NCBI GenBank assembly: GCA_041675005.1 | Contig: JBAYUQ010000005.1 | Coordinates: 1 to 64,000, forward strand | DNA from: PGYR01 sp041675005 | GTDB taxonomy: Bacteria; Bacteroidota; Ignavibacteria; Kapaibacteriales; UBA2268 | Reading direction: 5' to 3' | DNA: 64,000 bases | Shown: in pieces, positions 44,842 through 53,452 of the stretch | Position numbering within the stretch: the first letter of the stretch is position 1 | Layout of the letters: each line of letters opens with the position of its first letter | Notes under the pieces: generated by a model | The model's database searches: none | Seen by the model: the letters and a program-made list of their open reading frames with translations, nothing else | What the model was told of the DNA's origin: nothing | Position numbers and translations under genes: made by a program

Positions 44842-45259
44842 TGTCAACTGTCTCTATACTACCAGTAATAGAGCAAGACAGTTTTACGGTATTATATATA
44901 GTGCCGAACTTCTCGATGTTCTTTTTCAGCAATGCTGTATTTAGCTTAGCGTCATTGCTATAAATGGTCAACTTATAGTCTATATGATCCATTCTTGGTG
45001 GGTTTTCTAGACGAGTTGCTTTAACATCTACGGAAGCTTTTGTATATGTGAAATGCATCATACCTGAAAAGCGTTCTACATTTTTAAGCATACAAGCAGA
45101 GAAAGCACCCAAGTATAAATCAGCTGGACTAGGCAAAGTATCAGTAGTTTCTGGAGTTGTACCGAAGTCTATTTCTGATTGTTTTATATGAATCGTAGCA
45201 TCATTATTAGAAATAGATGAAGCAGCGATTTGGTATTTCAATAGCTCTTTTTCTTTCAT
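44834..45259 (-). CDS. OsmC family protein
   Basis: A 141-aa OsmC/Ohr-fold protein with both peroxidatic-type cysteines (FSACMLKNVERFSG and VKLSCSITGS). These enzymes reduce organic hydroperoxides with a dithiol. In an arsenic operon it may relieve oxidative stress or act on arsenic-thiol species. It overlaps the thioredoxin-like gene by 4 bp (ATGA). Confidence 0.88.
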   Translation of the reverse strand: MKEKELLKYQIAASSISNNDATIHIKQSEIDFGTTPETTDTLPSPADLYLGAFSACMLKNVERFSGMMHFTYTKASVDVKATRLENPPRMDHIDYKLTIYSNDAKLNTALLKKNIEKFGTIYNTVKLSCSITGSIETVDNV

Positions 45260-45492
45260 TTTATTAGTTCCAATACTTCTGATTTCGAGGGTACTCTACC
45301 CTTTATAGTAATCACATTGTCTATGACTAATGCTGGAGTAGTCATTACATTGTACTTTATAATTTCTGTAATATCTTCTACTTTTTCGACTGTTGCATCG
45401 ATATCGTTTTCAGCAACTACATCCTTTACAATGCTTGTCATTGTTATACATTTGGGACATCCTGTCCCCAATATTTTTATCACTTTTGACAT
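45256..45492 (-). CDS. Small thioredoxin-like redox protein
   Basis: A 78-aa thioredoxin fold with redox pair GTGCPKCIT near residue 10 and the cis-proline region TTPALVID. It resembles the redox-active disulfide protein 2 family. Thioredoxin-type ArsC enzymes need a dithiol donor, so it is a candidate reductant for the two ArsC proteins. The ATG at 45492 has an AGGTGA site; a GTG 9 bp upstream is also in frame. Confidence 0.88.
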   Translation of the reverse strand: MSKVIKILGTGCPKCITMTSIVKDVVAENDIDATVEKVEDITEIIKYNVMTTPALVIDNVITIKGRVPSKSEVLELIK

Positions 45493-45554
45493 TTGATTCA
45501 CCTAATTTAGTTTATTATATACTTATATCTTAAATATGATTGTGTTATTGCGAA

Positions 45555-45905
45555 CTAGAAATGAACTCCATTTTGATTTGATTCAAGTTCTTTTATATAT
45601 CCAACAATATCAAGATAAACTTCAAAAATAAGTAATGCAACTTTCGAAGCAGTACTGTTTTTCATTTTTCTAAGATTATCTTCTACTAAATGACCTTCTC
45701 TACCTGGAAGTCTTGTTAGTAATTTATCTATCTTTTCTACTTTATTAATAACACTTTTGGGGGAATCTTTATGATTTATGGCCCATAAAACAGAATATAC
45801 AGATTTTACTCGCGATCGTGCATCTTTTTCCCCTGTAGCCAAGATTTCAACAGCACACCTAAATTTCTCATGTATGTATTTTAGATGATGTAATGGTGAA
45901 TCCAT
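45555..45905 (-). CDS. Unknown small helical protein in the arsenic operon
   Basis: A 116-aa cytosolic protein without a recognised domain. It is almost wholly helical by eye (LHHLKYIHEKFRCAVEIL, then SKVALLIFEVYLDIVGYIKE), with a single Cys and a His-rich N-terminus (HHLKYIHEK). It lies between the second arsC and the thioredoxin-like gene on the same strand with gaps of about 55 bp. The position suggests a part in arsenic handling, perhaps as a partner or regulator; nothing in the sequence proves it. Confidence 0.6.
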   Translation of the reverse strand: MDSPLHHLKYIHEKFRCAVEILATGEKDARSRVKSVYSVLWAINHKDSPKSVINKVEKIDKLLTRLPGREGHLVEDNLRKMKNSTASKVALLIFEVYLDIVGYIKELESNQNGVHF

Positions 45906-45965
45906 AAAATATCCCTCAAAATAATTATAATTAGTTTATTACTCACTTATTCTTAATACTTTAGC

Positions 45966-46376
45966 CTATCCCAATCCCTCAATAAACTCTCTCGCATACT
46001 CATCTATCTCATCTCTGACTTCAGCGAAAGCAGCTGCAACCCCTTCATCAGTTCCTATAACTTTTGAAGGGTCTTTGAACCATTGATGTATTGATTTGTG
46101 ATTACCTTGAATAACAGGGCATCTCTCTTTAGCGCTATTACAAACAGTGATTACATAATCGAATTCTATATTCGGCAAATCATCTACAGTTTTAGAAGTG
46201 TGATTGCTAATATCAATTCCTATTTCAGCCATAGTTTTTATAGCATTTGTGTTTATTTCTTCTGGCTCTAGACCAGCAGAATATACATTGTGTTCTTCAT
46301 CTAGGTGCTTTCTGAACAGCCCCTCTGCAAGTTGGCTACGGCAGGCATTGGCTCTGCATAATATTATTATATTCAT
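45966..46376 (-). CDS. arsC: Arsenate reductase, thioredoxin type, second copy
   Basis: A 136-aa LMW-phosphatase-fold reductase turning arsenate to arsenite. The P-loop is CRANACRS (C7-x5-R13), and the second and third redox cysteines are in YVITVCNSAKERCP. It is a clear paralogue of the upstream gene (the same length and order; about two thirds of residues match by eye). The P-loop differs from the upstream CTGNSCRS, which might mean different kinetics. 37 bp separate the copies. Confidence 0.92.
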   Translation of the reverse strand: MNIIILCRANACRSQLAEGLFRKHLDEEHNVYSAGLEPEEINTNAIKTMAEIGIDISNHTSKTVDDLPNIEFDYVITVCNSAKERCPVIQGNHKSIHQWFKDPSKVIGTDEGVAAAFAEVRDEIDEYAREFIEGLG

Positions 46377-46413
46377 TTTCCTTTCTTTCTATCTTTAATT
46401 AGTGATCAAGGAA

Positions 46414-46824
46414 TTACCCCAAACCTTCTACAAACTTCTTCGCATAAGCATCTATCTCATCTCTTACTTCTGCAAAAAAAGTAGCCACTTCTTCATCAGT
46501 TCCTGTTGCCGAAGCAGGGTCTCGGAAACTATGATGAAGTTTCTTATGACTACCAGGTAATATTGGGCAACGTTCCTTTGCATTATCACATACGGTTAAT
46601 ACATAGTCATATTCTATTGGAGGTAGATTATCAATTATATCTGATGTGTGATTAGTGATATCAATTCCAATATCTGCCATAGTTTTGATTGCGTTCGGAT
46701 TAACTCCGTGTGCCTCTATACCAGCTGAATATACGTTATGCCCTTCTCCCAAATGCTTACGGAATAACCCTTCTGCTATTTGGCTACGGCACGAGTTTCC
46801 TGTACATAATATAAGTAAATTCAT
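46414..46824 (-). CDS. arsC: Arsenate reductase, thioredoxin type, first copy
   Basis: A 136-aa reductase with the classical P-loop CTGNSCRSQIAEG (C7 and R13) and redox cysteines C79 and C86 in YVLTVCDNAKERCP. The mechanism passes electrons from C7 via the C79-C86 disulfide to thioredoxin. Its ATG overlaps the acr3 stop by 4 bp (ATGA), coupling reductase and efflux. A tandem paralogue follows. Confidence 0.95.
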   Translation of the reverse strand: MNLLILCTGNSCRSQIAEGLFRKHLGEGHNVYSAGIEAHGVNPNAIKTMADIGIDITNHTSDIIDNLPPIEYDYVLTVCDNAKERCPILPGSHKKLHHSFRDPASATGTDEEVATFFAEVRDEIDAYAKKFVEGLG

Positions 46825-47870
46825 TTTTTCTCTCCACTATAATATTTTTTCTTTAACCAAAATGATACTCTTACAAGCAAAATTAGTGCAGGTACTTCAA
46901 CTAATGGACCTACAACACCTGCGAATGCTTGCCCCGAATTCAATCCAAATACAGCTATTGCTACTGCGATTGCTAACTCGAAATTATTTCCCGCTGCTGT
47001 GAATGATATAGCAGCATTTTTATCATACTCAGTCCCCATATATTTGCTTATAAAAAATCCGATTAAGAACATCAAAGCAAAGTAGATTAGTAGCGGAACT
47101 GCTATTATAAGTACGTCCATTGGTATTTCAACTATCAGCTCTCCTTTGAGTGAGAACATAACCACGATAGTGAATAACAATGCAATGAGTGTTAGAGGCG
47201 ATATAGTGGGTATAAACTTGTTTTCATACCAATGCACCCCTTTTAGCTTTACAAGCACTGTACGGCTCAATATACCCAGTAAAAAGGGTATGCCTAAGTA
47301 GATTGCAACACTTTCTGCTATAAGGGAGATAGGGATATCTATGATTGCACTTTCGAATCCGAAATATGGCGGTAGTATAGTGATGAAAAACCACGCATAA
47401 AAGCTGTAAGTGAAGACTTGGAATATACTATTGAGTGCGACTAATCCTGCTCCATATTCGCTATTCCCCTCTGCCAATTCATTCCAGACTAGCACCATTG
47501 CTATACAACGAGCTAAACCAATGAGGATAAGCCCTACCATATACTCTGGGTAATCGTGCAGGAAAGTTATAGCAAGTATAAACATCAGAACTGGACCTAT
47601 TATCCAGTTAAGGACTAAGGATATCGAAAGGACTTTTGTATTCTTGAATATCTTTGGTAAAAGTCGATAATTAACTTTTGCAAGTGGTGGATACATCATT
47701 ATAATCAACCCAATTGCGATAGGAATATTCGTAGTTCCTTCGCTCATCGAATCGATTAATACCGGCATTGAGGGTATAAAATACCCAAGAGCAACACCCA
47801 ACGCCATGGCAATAAATATCCATAGCGTTAGGTAATTGTCTAAAAAGCTTAAGCGTTTTTCCGTCATCAT
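46821..47870 (-). CDS. acr3: Arsenite efflux permease, Acr3 family
   Basis: A 349-aa inner-membrane exporter with ten spans. The essential cysteine is in GLARCIAMVLVWNELAEG, and VALNSIFQVFTYSFYAWFFI and the AGNNFELAIAVAIAVFGLNSG segment are diagnostic for Acr3. It extrudes arsenite made by ArsC or released by ArsI. The ATG directly follows the arsI stop (TAG-ATG), and its own stop overlaps arsC, so it lies in the middle of a coupled unit. Confidence 0.96.
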   Translation of the reverse strand: MMTEKRLSFLDNYLTLWIFIAMALGVALGYFIPSMPVLIDSMSEGTTNIPIAIGLIIMMYPPLAKVNYRLLPKIFKNTKVLSISLVLNWIIGPVLMFILAITFLHDYPEYMVGLILIGLARCIAMVLVWNELAEGNSEYGAGLVALNSIFQVFTYSFYAWFFITILPPYFGFESAIIDIPISLIAESVAIYLGIPFLLGILSRTVLVKLKGVHWYENKFIPTISPLTLIALLFTIVVMFSLKGELIVEIPMDVLIIAVPLLIYFALMFLIGFFISKYMGTEYDKNAAISFTAAGNNFELAIAVAIAVFGLNSGQAFAGVVGPLVEVPALILLVRVSFWLKKKYYSGEKK

Positions 47871-48368
47871 CTATCCAAGTTTTATCGGGGCTTGTGGGGT
47901 ACAACAAGCAGCAGATTCTTCTTCAGTAGTACAGCAATCATTATCAACCTGTGGAGTACAACAAGCAGTTGCATCGGTCGATGCGTACTTAGGGTCGTTG
48001 AACTCTACGTCACTATTGAAAGTATAAATTTCCCATTGGTGACCATCTGGATCTGTCACCCAAAACTTATCTTGATTAGCATAGCAACAATTCGTACCCA
48101 TCTCTTCTAGTACATCTAAGTTATTGCTTTTCGCTTGCTCTAGCCTATTTACCACTACGTCTAGTGAATCAGCTACGAAACCTAAGTGACCGAAATTAGA
48201 CTTTACTCGGTCTTTATTTTGTACAAAACTGATAACCAACGCTGGATTCTCTAGCTCGAATTTCACATAGTCACTTTTTACTTTCGTTGCTTTTTGATTG
48301 AAAAAAAGCTCATAAAATTCTTTTGTTCTTGCAGCATCTGCCACATATAAACTTACATGCATTTTCAT
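47871..48368 (-). CDS. arsI: ArsI-type C-As lyase (VOC family) with cysteine-rich tail
   Basis: A 165-aa extradiol-dioxygenase-fold enzyme. Candidate metal ligands are His4, His61 and Glu113; the vicinal pair Cys94-Cys95 in GTNCCYANQDKFWVTDPDG matches the trivalent organoarsenical site of ArsI, which removes methyl or phenyl groups from arsenic. CadI-type cadmium proteins are close relatives. The last 30 residues carry three more CC pairs (136-137, 145-146, 155-156) in a repeated ACCTPQ/DCCTTE pattern. The ATG at 48368 has an AGAGG site that overlaps the arsR stop. Confidence 0.88.
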   Translation of the reverse strand: MKMHVSLYVADAARTKEFYELFFNQKATKVKSDYVKFELENPALVISFVQNKDRVKSNFGHLGFVADSLDVVVNRLEQAKSNNLDVLEEMGTNCCYANQDKFWVTDPDGHQWEIYTFNSDVEFNDPKYASTDATACCTPQVDNDCCTTEEESAACCTPQAPIKLG

Positions 48369-48379
48369 AATACTACCTC

Positions 48380-48706
48380 TTAGCAGCAATTAATTGGATT
48401 TATTTTCTTTAATAGTTCGTCAAAAAGTTGTTTCATCTCATCGTACCGGTCAGAGTTTATGCAATAGCACACCCTTTTCCCATCGATGTCACCGGTTATA
48501 AGCTCACTGTCTTTCAACACTTGCAAATGCTGAAGAACAGTAGTACGACCCAGTGGAATGGCATCTGTTATATCACCCGTTATGCATACTTTGGATTCGG
48601 CCAAAAACCTAAGTATAGCAATACGCGCTGGGTGAGATATTGCCTTAGCATAGACAGCGGCCTGCTGCTGCTCGGCTGGAAATATTTCCGATTTATTAGT
48701 TATCAT
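48380..48706 (-). CDS. arsR: ArsR-family transcriptional repressor
   Basis: A 108-aa winged-helix repressor (ISHPARIAILRFLAESKVC, then IPLGRTTVLQHLQVLKDSEL). Candidate arsenic-binding cysteines are in SKVCIT, the VCYCIN wing and the C-terminal INCC. Trivalent arsenicals should release it from DNA and induce the whole minus-strand run down to 42.7 kb. It is the first gene; the region upstream (48707-48780) should hold its operator and promoter, including the near-palindromic ATGTCGTAAACATACGACA (48735-48753). Confidence 0.92.
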   Translation of the reverse strand: MITNKSEIFPAEQQQAAVYAKAISHPARIAILRFLAESKVCITGDITDAIPLGRTTVLQHLQVLKDSELITGDIDGKRVCYCINSDRYDEMKQLFDELLKKINPINCC

Positions 48707-48734
48707 GATAGTCCAAATATTTGTTTTTTTCTAT

Positions 48735-48753
48735 ATGTCGTAAACATACGACA
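48735..48753. promoter_or_regulatory. Candidate ArsR operator
   Basis: TGTCGTA-AACA-TACGACA is a perfect inverted repeat of seven-base arms starting about 29 bp upstream of the arsR start codon. Its size and place fit an ArsR dimer site that would block the arsenic operon promoter. No binding evidence. Confidence 0.6.
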
Positions 48754-48829
48754 CGAAATTAAGAAATATATTTTAACTTGCAAGAAAAAAATATTATTTA
48801 ATTTTTACACCGAGGTCACAAAGTTCTCG

Positions 48830-49018
48830 TAACTCTGAGGGAGCGTAGCGACCGAAGAGTCTTCTTTGTTTTTGTTACGAACTGTAGAGACGTATTGAAT
48901 ACGTCTCAAATCCGCCAATACATTGTCAATACGTCACTCTGAGCGATAGCGAAGAGTCCAGGAGAACTGCGAGTTCTATATTAGTAGCTATATCAACCAC
49001 CCCGCCCAGTGTCTAGTC
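48830..49018. repeat. Dispersed hairpin-array repeat, copy at 48.9 kb
   Basis: Non-coding stretch between arsR and folC. It contains GAGGGAGCGTAGCGACCGAAGA (as two short modules around 48838-48858), the GAGACGTAT/ATACGTCTC palindrome (48886-48907, TGA loop) and the hairpin AGAACT-GCG-AGTTCT (48963-48977). The orientation is opposite to the copies at 10 and 16.9 kb. Confidence 0.8.
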
Positions 49019-49078
49019 CAAAAAAAATGTTAACACATTTTAGGAACTAGTAGAATTTAATTCTGTTAGGGTCTAACC

Positions 49079-50293
49079 TCAAAACACCTCTGCTGCCAAG
49101 TAAAACGAGCCAGTGATAATACAATCTAACTTGCTATCGAAAGCGAATTTCTTTGCCATTTTTGGGTCTATCATTATCATAGAGTTTATGCCTTTAGATT
49201 CGGCATAATAGCTCAGATCAATTGCAGACATAGAGCGTTCATTCTCGACTTGTGTGAGTATCATCAATTCAGCTATAACCGCCAATTCATCTATTATACC
49301 GCGGTAGTCTTTGTCATTCATCAGAGCGAGTATTATCGTCCATTTTTTGTCTTTGAACATTGATTGTAATGACTCTACTAAGTTTTTTGCCGCTGCTACT
49401 GAGTGAGATATATCAAGTATACAAACTGGGTCATTGCTTATCATCTGCAAGCGAGCAAAGTAGCCCGAGTTCTTTTCTATATTGGTAATCGCACTAGTCT
49501 GTATTGCAGTAGTTATAGGATGACCGAGATATACCTCACACGCCAACAGAGCCGCAGCATAATTCTTTATGAAAGAATGGCTGATGAATTTGTTGCGAAT
49601 TGTCTTGAGTACTTCGTCATTTAATTGCACCTCAGATTTCACTAACTCAGCATTCTCTTTCGTGGCTTTATCACTGATTACACTGAGTACATTCTTTACT
49701 TCATTAGTCGTGATAATCGGAGTGTTCGGCTTGATAATTCCAGCTTTTTCGAATGCAATTTTCTCTATCGTATCTCCGAGGAACTCCTCGTGATCCATAT
49801 CAATATCAGTGATAACGCATACTTTGGGATTGATGATATTCGTGCTGTCGAATTGCCCACCCATACCAGTTTCTATGACCGCCACATCGACACCCTCATC
49901 CGCGAAATACATAAACGCCATAACGGTAGTAATCTCGAAAAAAGTAGCATCCATCTCCTCAGCAATCGGGAGCAATTTCTCGGCATATTCTATCAGCTCA
50001 TCATCGGTAATAGCTATGCCGTTAACCCTAATCCGCTCGTTGAAATCTTTGATATGCGGCGATGTATAAAGCCCCACTTTCAGCCCTGATTCTATCAATA
50101 AAGAACTAGCAACCGAGCAAGTACTGCCCTTGCCATTAGTACCAGCTACGTGTATCGTGTCATAGCTATTTTGTGGGTTGCCCATCGCCTCCGCCAAAGT
50201 AATAGTACGCTCCAATCCTGGTTTAATTCCCATTCTATGCTTGCTGAATAGATTGGCTATTATGTTTGCTTTTATTTGTTCTTTGGTTTTCAT
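49079..50293 (-). CDS. folC: Folylpolyglutamate synthase / dihydrofolate synthase
   Basis: Adds glutamate to dihydropteroate and to folates in the cytosol. A Mur-ligase-like ATP site HVAGTNGKGSTCSVASSLL lies near residue 50, TSPHIKDFNERIRVNG follows and the MGGQFDSTNIINPKVCVITD stretch is typical. The C-terminal domain has LDISHSVAAAKNL. The length of 404 aa is slightly short but complete. It diverges from the McrB-like gene with 173 bp between. Confidence 0.93.
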   Translation of the reverse strand: MKTKEQIKANIIANLFSKHRMGIKPGLERTITLAEAMGNPQNSYDTIHVAGTNGKGSTCSVASSLLIESGLKVGLYTSPHIKDFNERIRVNGIAITDDELIEYAEKLLPIAEEMDATFFEITTVMAFMYFADEGVDVAVIETGMGGQFDSTNIINPKVCVITDIDMDHEEFLGDTIEKIAFEKAGIIKPNTPIITTNEVKNVLSVISDKATKENAELVKSEVQLNDEVLKTIRNKFISHSFIKNYAAALLACEVYLGHPITTAIQTSAITNIEKNSGYFARLQMISNDPVCILDISHSVAAAKNLVESLQSMFKDKKWTIILALMNDKDYRGIIDELAVIAELMILTQVENERSMSAIDLSYYAESKGINSMIMIDPKMAKKFAFDSKLDCIITGSFYLAAEVF

Positions 50294-50466
50294 AGACTGC
50301 TAAATTAAGGGAAGGGAGGGAAAGATGAAAGGGGAAATATTTTTGGGTGGGCTGATGAAGAAATTAGTTTTATTGTTAAATTAGTGAAATTAATATTTTA
50401 AAAATACAATGTTTGTATATTTAGGTAGTTACCGGATATTGTAAAACGAAACTAAAACAAAAAAAT

Positions 50467-51903
50467 ATGTGCATAGAAAACATTAGACAATTTATAAAAG
50501 AAAAATCGGAACAATTCGGTGCAAAGACAGACAACGAATTCAATAAACCATATGTTGAAAGAAATAATACAGGTCAAGAAGCTTTAAAAGACAACGGGGC
50601 ATATTTTGGATTCATACACCCAGAAGAAGAAGCATCTGGACCTTTTCACGACTTTTCTTTGACTATTTTCCCAAACGACCATGACAAGCCTTGGCTAGTT
50701 TGCCTAGGAATAGGTTCCAGCGGATTTAAAAATGACTATGAACTCGCAACCTATCCAGGTCTTAGAAGATTATTCTCAAAACTAACTAATGAAAAAGGCT
50801 TTTGTAAATCTGACTTTTCTGACATAGAAACAAGTTTGCCAAAATCAATAACAGAAAGTCTAGACTTACAGCACATAAAAAACACTATTAAAACTTATAC
50901 CAAAGTTTTACCGACTTGCCAAATAGTAGAAGACCCAGAAAGTGAAGAAGGAAAACAAATTATTGCAGCTTTTGTAGCCGGTTATGCAAAGCTCAGAGAT
51001 TGGCCTTCCAACAAAGATCATCGAAAAGCAGTTTCAGAAGCTTTAGAACCGTTTTTAAAATCAGAAACAATAGATGAAACTGAAGAGATAAAAAATCTCT
51101 TAATCGAAAGAAAGTACATAATTCTTCAAGGACCGCCGGGAACTGGAAAAACACGGACTGCAAAAAGTATTGCAGAGAAAATAGGTGCTAAAACATTCTT
51201 CACTCAATTTCACGCAGAAACAAGTTTCTCTGATTTTATTTTTGGACTTCGACCAGACACAGCAAACGCAGAATTGAGATACAAAGAAAATTTAGGTAGT
51301 TTTTCAGAGGCTTTAAAATATGCCATTGATCACAAAAATGAAAAAATCATCCTTATTATAGACGAAATAAACAGGGCAAATCTCTCAAATGTATTGGGAC
51401 CAATTTTTTACTTGTTTGAGCATAAGATGGACGTTTCGAATATCGAGATTGAAATTGCTCCCAACTTCAAAGTAAAGCAACTGCCAGCGAACTTTTCTGT
51501 AATTGCTACTATGAACACTGCCGATAGAAGTTTAGCTGTTGTTGACTTTGCGCTAAGAAGACGTTTTGCCTGGTATAGTAAAGCTCCTAAAATCATTGGT
51601 GGACCAAGCAAAAAACTTGATCAGGTGTCAGTCAATAAAATATCAGAAGAGGAGTTCTTCTTCAAAGAAGATTATGCTGTCATTGAGGAAATTTTTAATT
51701 GGTATGCTTCAAGTACTGAATTAAATCTTCAACCTGGGGAAGGTTATTTTATTGCTAACTCTGAAGACGAAATGAAAAATCGTATTCGTTACGAAATATT
51801 CCCTTTAATTAAAGAATATCTACAAGAAGGTCTTTTGAGAAATGCTATAGAAGAGTTCAATAACTATTTTTCGACTAGAATTAATCTATCTCTTTTCAAA
51901 TGA
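50467..51903 (+). CDS. mcrB: McrB-like GTPase of a type IV restriction system
   Basis: Motor subunit of a two-component modified-DNA restriction system. The AAA domain has Walker A GPPGTGKTRTA near residue 220, Walker B IILIIDEINRANLSNVLG and the McrB-type MNTADRSLAVVDFALRRRF. The first 200 residues are a specificity domain I cannot name; in E. coli this part reads methylcytosine. The length of 478 aa is normal. Its end overlaps the mcrC start (ATGA). Confidence 0.9.
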   Translation: MCIENIRQFIKEKSEQFGAKTDNEFNKPYVERNNTGQEALKDNGAYFGFIHPEEEASGPFHDFSLTIFPNDHDKPWLVCLGIGSSGFKNDYELATYPGLRRLFSKLTNEKGFCKSDFSDIETSLPKSITESLDLQHIKNTIKTYTKVLPTCQIVEDPESEEGKQIIAAFVAGYAKLRDWPSNKDHRKAVSEALEPFLKSETIDETEEIKNLLIERKYIILQGPPGTGKTRTAKSIAEKIGAKTFFTQFHAETSFSDFIFGLRPDTANAELRYKENLGSFSEALKYAIDHKNEKIILIIDEINRANLSNVLGPIFYLFEHKMDVSNIEIEIAPNFKVKQLPANFSVIATMNTADRSLAVVDFALRRRFAWYSKAPKIIGGPSKKLDQVSVNKISEEEFFFKEDYAVIEEIFNWYASSTELNLQPGEGYFIANSEDEMKNRIRYEIFPLIKEYLQEGLLRNAIEEFNNYFSTRINLSLFK

Positions 51904-53273
51904 CCAAGACAACAGATGTTTTTTGCGAAATTCCTTGCCTAACTGAACAATCAAAACAGTTAGGTGGAGTTGCCCTACAAAAAAAGTGGTTCAAGTCAGC
52001 AGACAAAAGAATTATTGGCCAATACCTTCAAAAGTTTATTGATTACAACTCTGAGCAGTTTAAATTTCTTGGTATTAAACCATACATAATCGGATCTGAC
52101 CAAAGCACTGCACTAAAATTCCGTTCATCTGGTTTCATTGGCTCAATTCCATTGAGGGCTTCGGATACTGGAAAGCAAATCGGAGATTTTGTTGTTATAC
52201 CTAGGTTTATTGGGCGTGACAGATTTGAAGACTATATTGAAATTCTAAATATACTTGGAACAGAAATTAGTCCAGAAGTAATTGATAGTTTGCCACTTGC
52301 ATCAGGCAGGAATTTTAGACCACCTTTGTATTTGGAAGCAGTTAAATTTATTGCTACACTTGAAAAATTAATCTCCAGACCTTGGCGTAAATTTAACAAT
52401 GTTGAAAAAATATCAAGCCAACCAACAGGACAGATTAATTGGAATAAATACATAAATACAGAATTCAAAATTGAAAATCGATTAAAGTTTCCTTCTCGAA
52501 AAAATATTTTAAGTGAATTTCACAGTGAATATGCGGAAGTACGTTATGTCTTCGACATTTGTAAAAACGAATTACTTTCTTCAAACACACCACAAAGAAT
52601 AAAAAACATACTTCGAGTAAAGCTCAATTTTATTGAAGAAAAGTTATATCACCACAAACCTAAAGCAACAAATAGCATTGCTATCAAATCATCTGACAGC
52701 CCAACGGTAAAAACTTGTAAAGAACAAGCCAATAAGATACTTAACTTTAGTTTTGTTGACAGTACAGCTTGGAGAGTTGACTTTTCAGACGTTTTCGAAA
52801 AATTCGTGCAGCACATTTTTGAAGAGGTAGCTAAGGAAACGGGAGGAAAATTATTTGCAAATTTCAAATTCCACTCAAGAACTTCTAAGCATTATTCTTG
52901 GGAGCTAAAACATATTGAACCTGACGCAATTTATCAGAAAGATAACTTCTTAGTTTTCATAGACGCTAAATACAAATCAAATCTTTACAACAAGTTCGAC
53001 AACGGTGAAACCTTAAAAGAAAACCACAGACACGATTTACATCAGATTATGGCATATTCATCGTTTAGCAAGACGGGCTTTAAATATGGTTTTCTCTGTT
53101 ATCCTTCTGACCGAATAGAATTAAAAACGATAGAATATAAAAACGGAATTAACGAAGTAACAAACACGGTTTCAATAATGGGAATTCCATTAAAGAAGGA
53201 CAGTATAAATGAAGCGAAACGGTTGCTGACAACAGAACTTAATACCATTGAAAGAAGAACAACGACCAGGTAA
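51900..53273 (+). CDS. mcrC: McrC-like nuclease subunit of a type IV restriction system
   Basis: A 457-aa partner of McrB. The C-terminal PD-(D/E)xK nuclease is visible as IEPDAIYQ, then LVFIDAKYKS (residues about 340-360). The N-terminal part should bind the McrB ring and stimulate GTP hydrolysis. It overlaps mcrB by 4 bp. Together with the GmrSD-like gene at 35-37 kb it gives the cell two defences against modified DNA. Confidence 0.9.
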   Translation: MTKTTDVFCEIPCLTEQSKQLGGVALQKKWFKSADKRIIGQYLQKFIDYNSEQFKFLGIKPYIIGSDQSTALKFRSSGFIGSIPLRASDTGKQIGDFVVIPRFIGRDRFEDYIEILNILGTEISPEVIDSLPLASGRNFRPPLYLEAVKFIATLEKLISRPWRKFNNVEKISSQPTGQINWNKYINTEFKIENRLKFPSRKNILSEFHSEYAEVRYVFDICKNELLSSNTPQRIKNILRVKLNFIEEKLYHHKPKATNSIAIKSSDSPTVKTCKEQANKILNFSFVDSTAWRVDFSDVFEKFVQHIFEEVAKETGGKLFANFKFHSRTSKHYSWELKHIEPDAIYQKDNFLVFIDAKYKSNLYNKFDNGETLKENHRHDLHQIMAYSSFSKTGFKYGFLCYPSDRIELKTIEYKNGINEVTNTVSIMGIPLKKDSINEAKRLLTTELNTIERRTTTR

Positions 53274-53390
53274 CATTAGCTATTCGCAATGCGGGCTAAA
53301 GTGCTAAAAAATAACAATAAACAAACTAAATCAGTAAGCATAAAATTAAGTCCCTTTAAATCCCACACTACTCATACACAGACTGTTACC

Positions 53391-53420
53391 AAAAAAAAAC
53401 CCTCACCACAACAGCGAGGG
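53391..53420 (-). terminator. Rho-independent terminator of icd
   Basis: On the minus strand a CCCTC...GAGGG stem is followed by nine Ts (As at 53391-53399 on the plus strand). It lies 33 bp after the isocitrate dehydrogenase stop, and may also stop plus-strand mcrBC transcription poorly, as there is no plus-strand T-run. Confidence 0.8.
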
Positions 53421-53452
53421 ATTCCATTAAATTCTAATTTTCTGTAGATAGA

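Noticed and set aside
53274..53390. Possible integron attC-like site after mcrC (TTCGCAATGCGGGCTAAAG)
   Set aside because: No paired RYYYAAC/GTTRRRY core sites could be placed, and there is no integrase.
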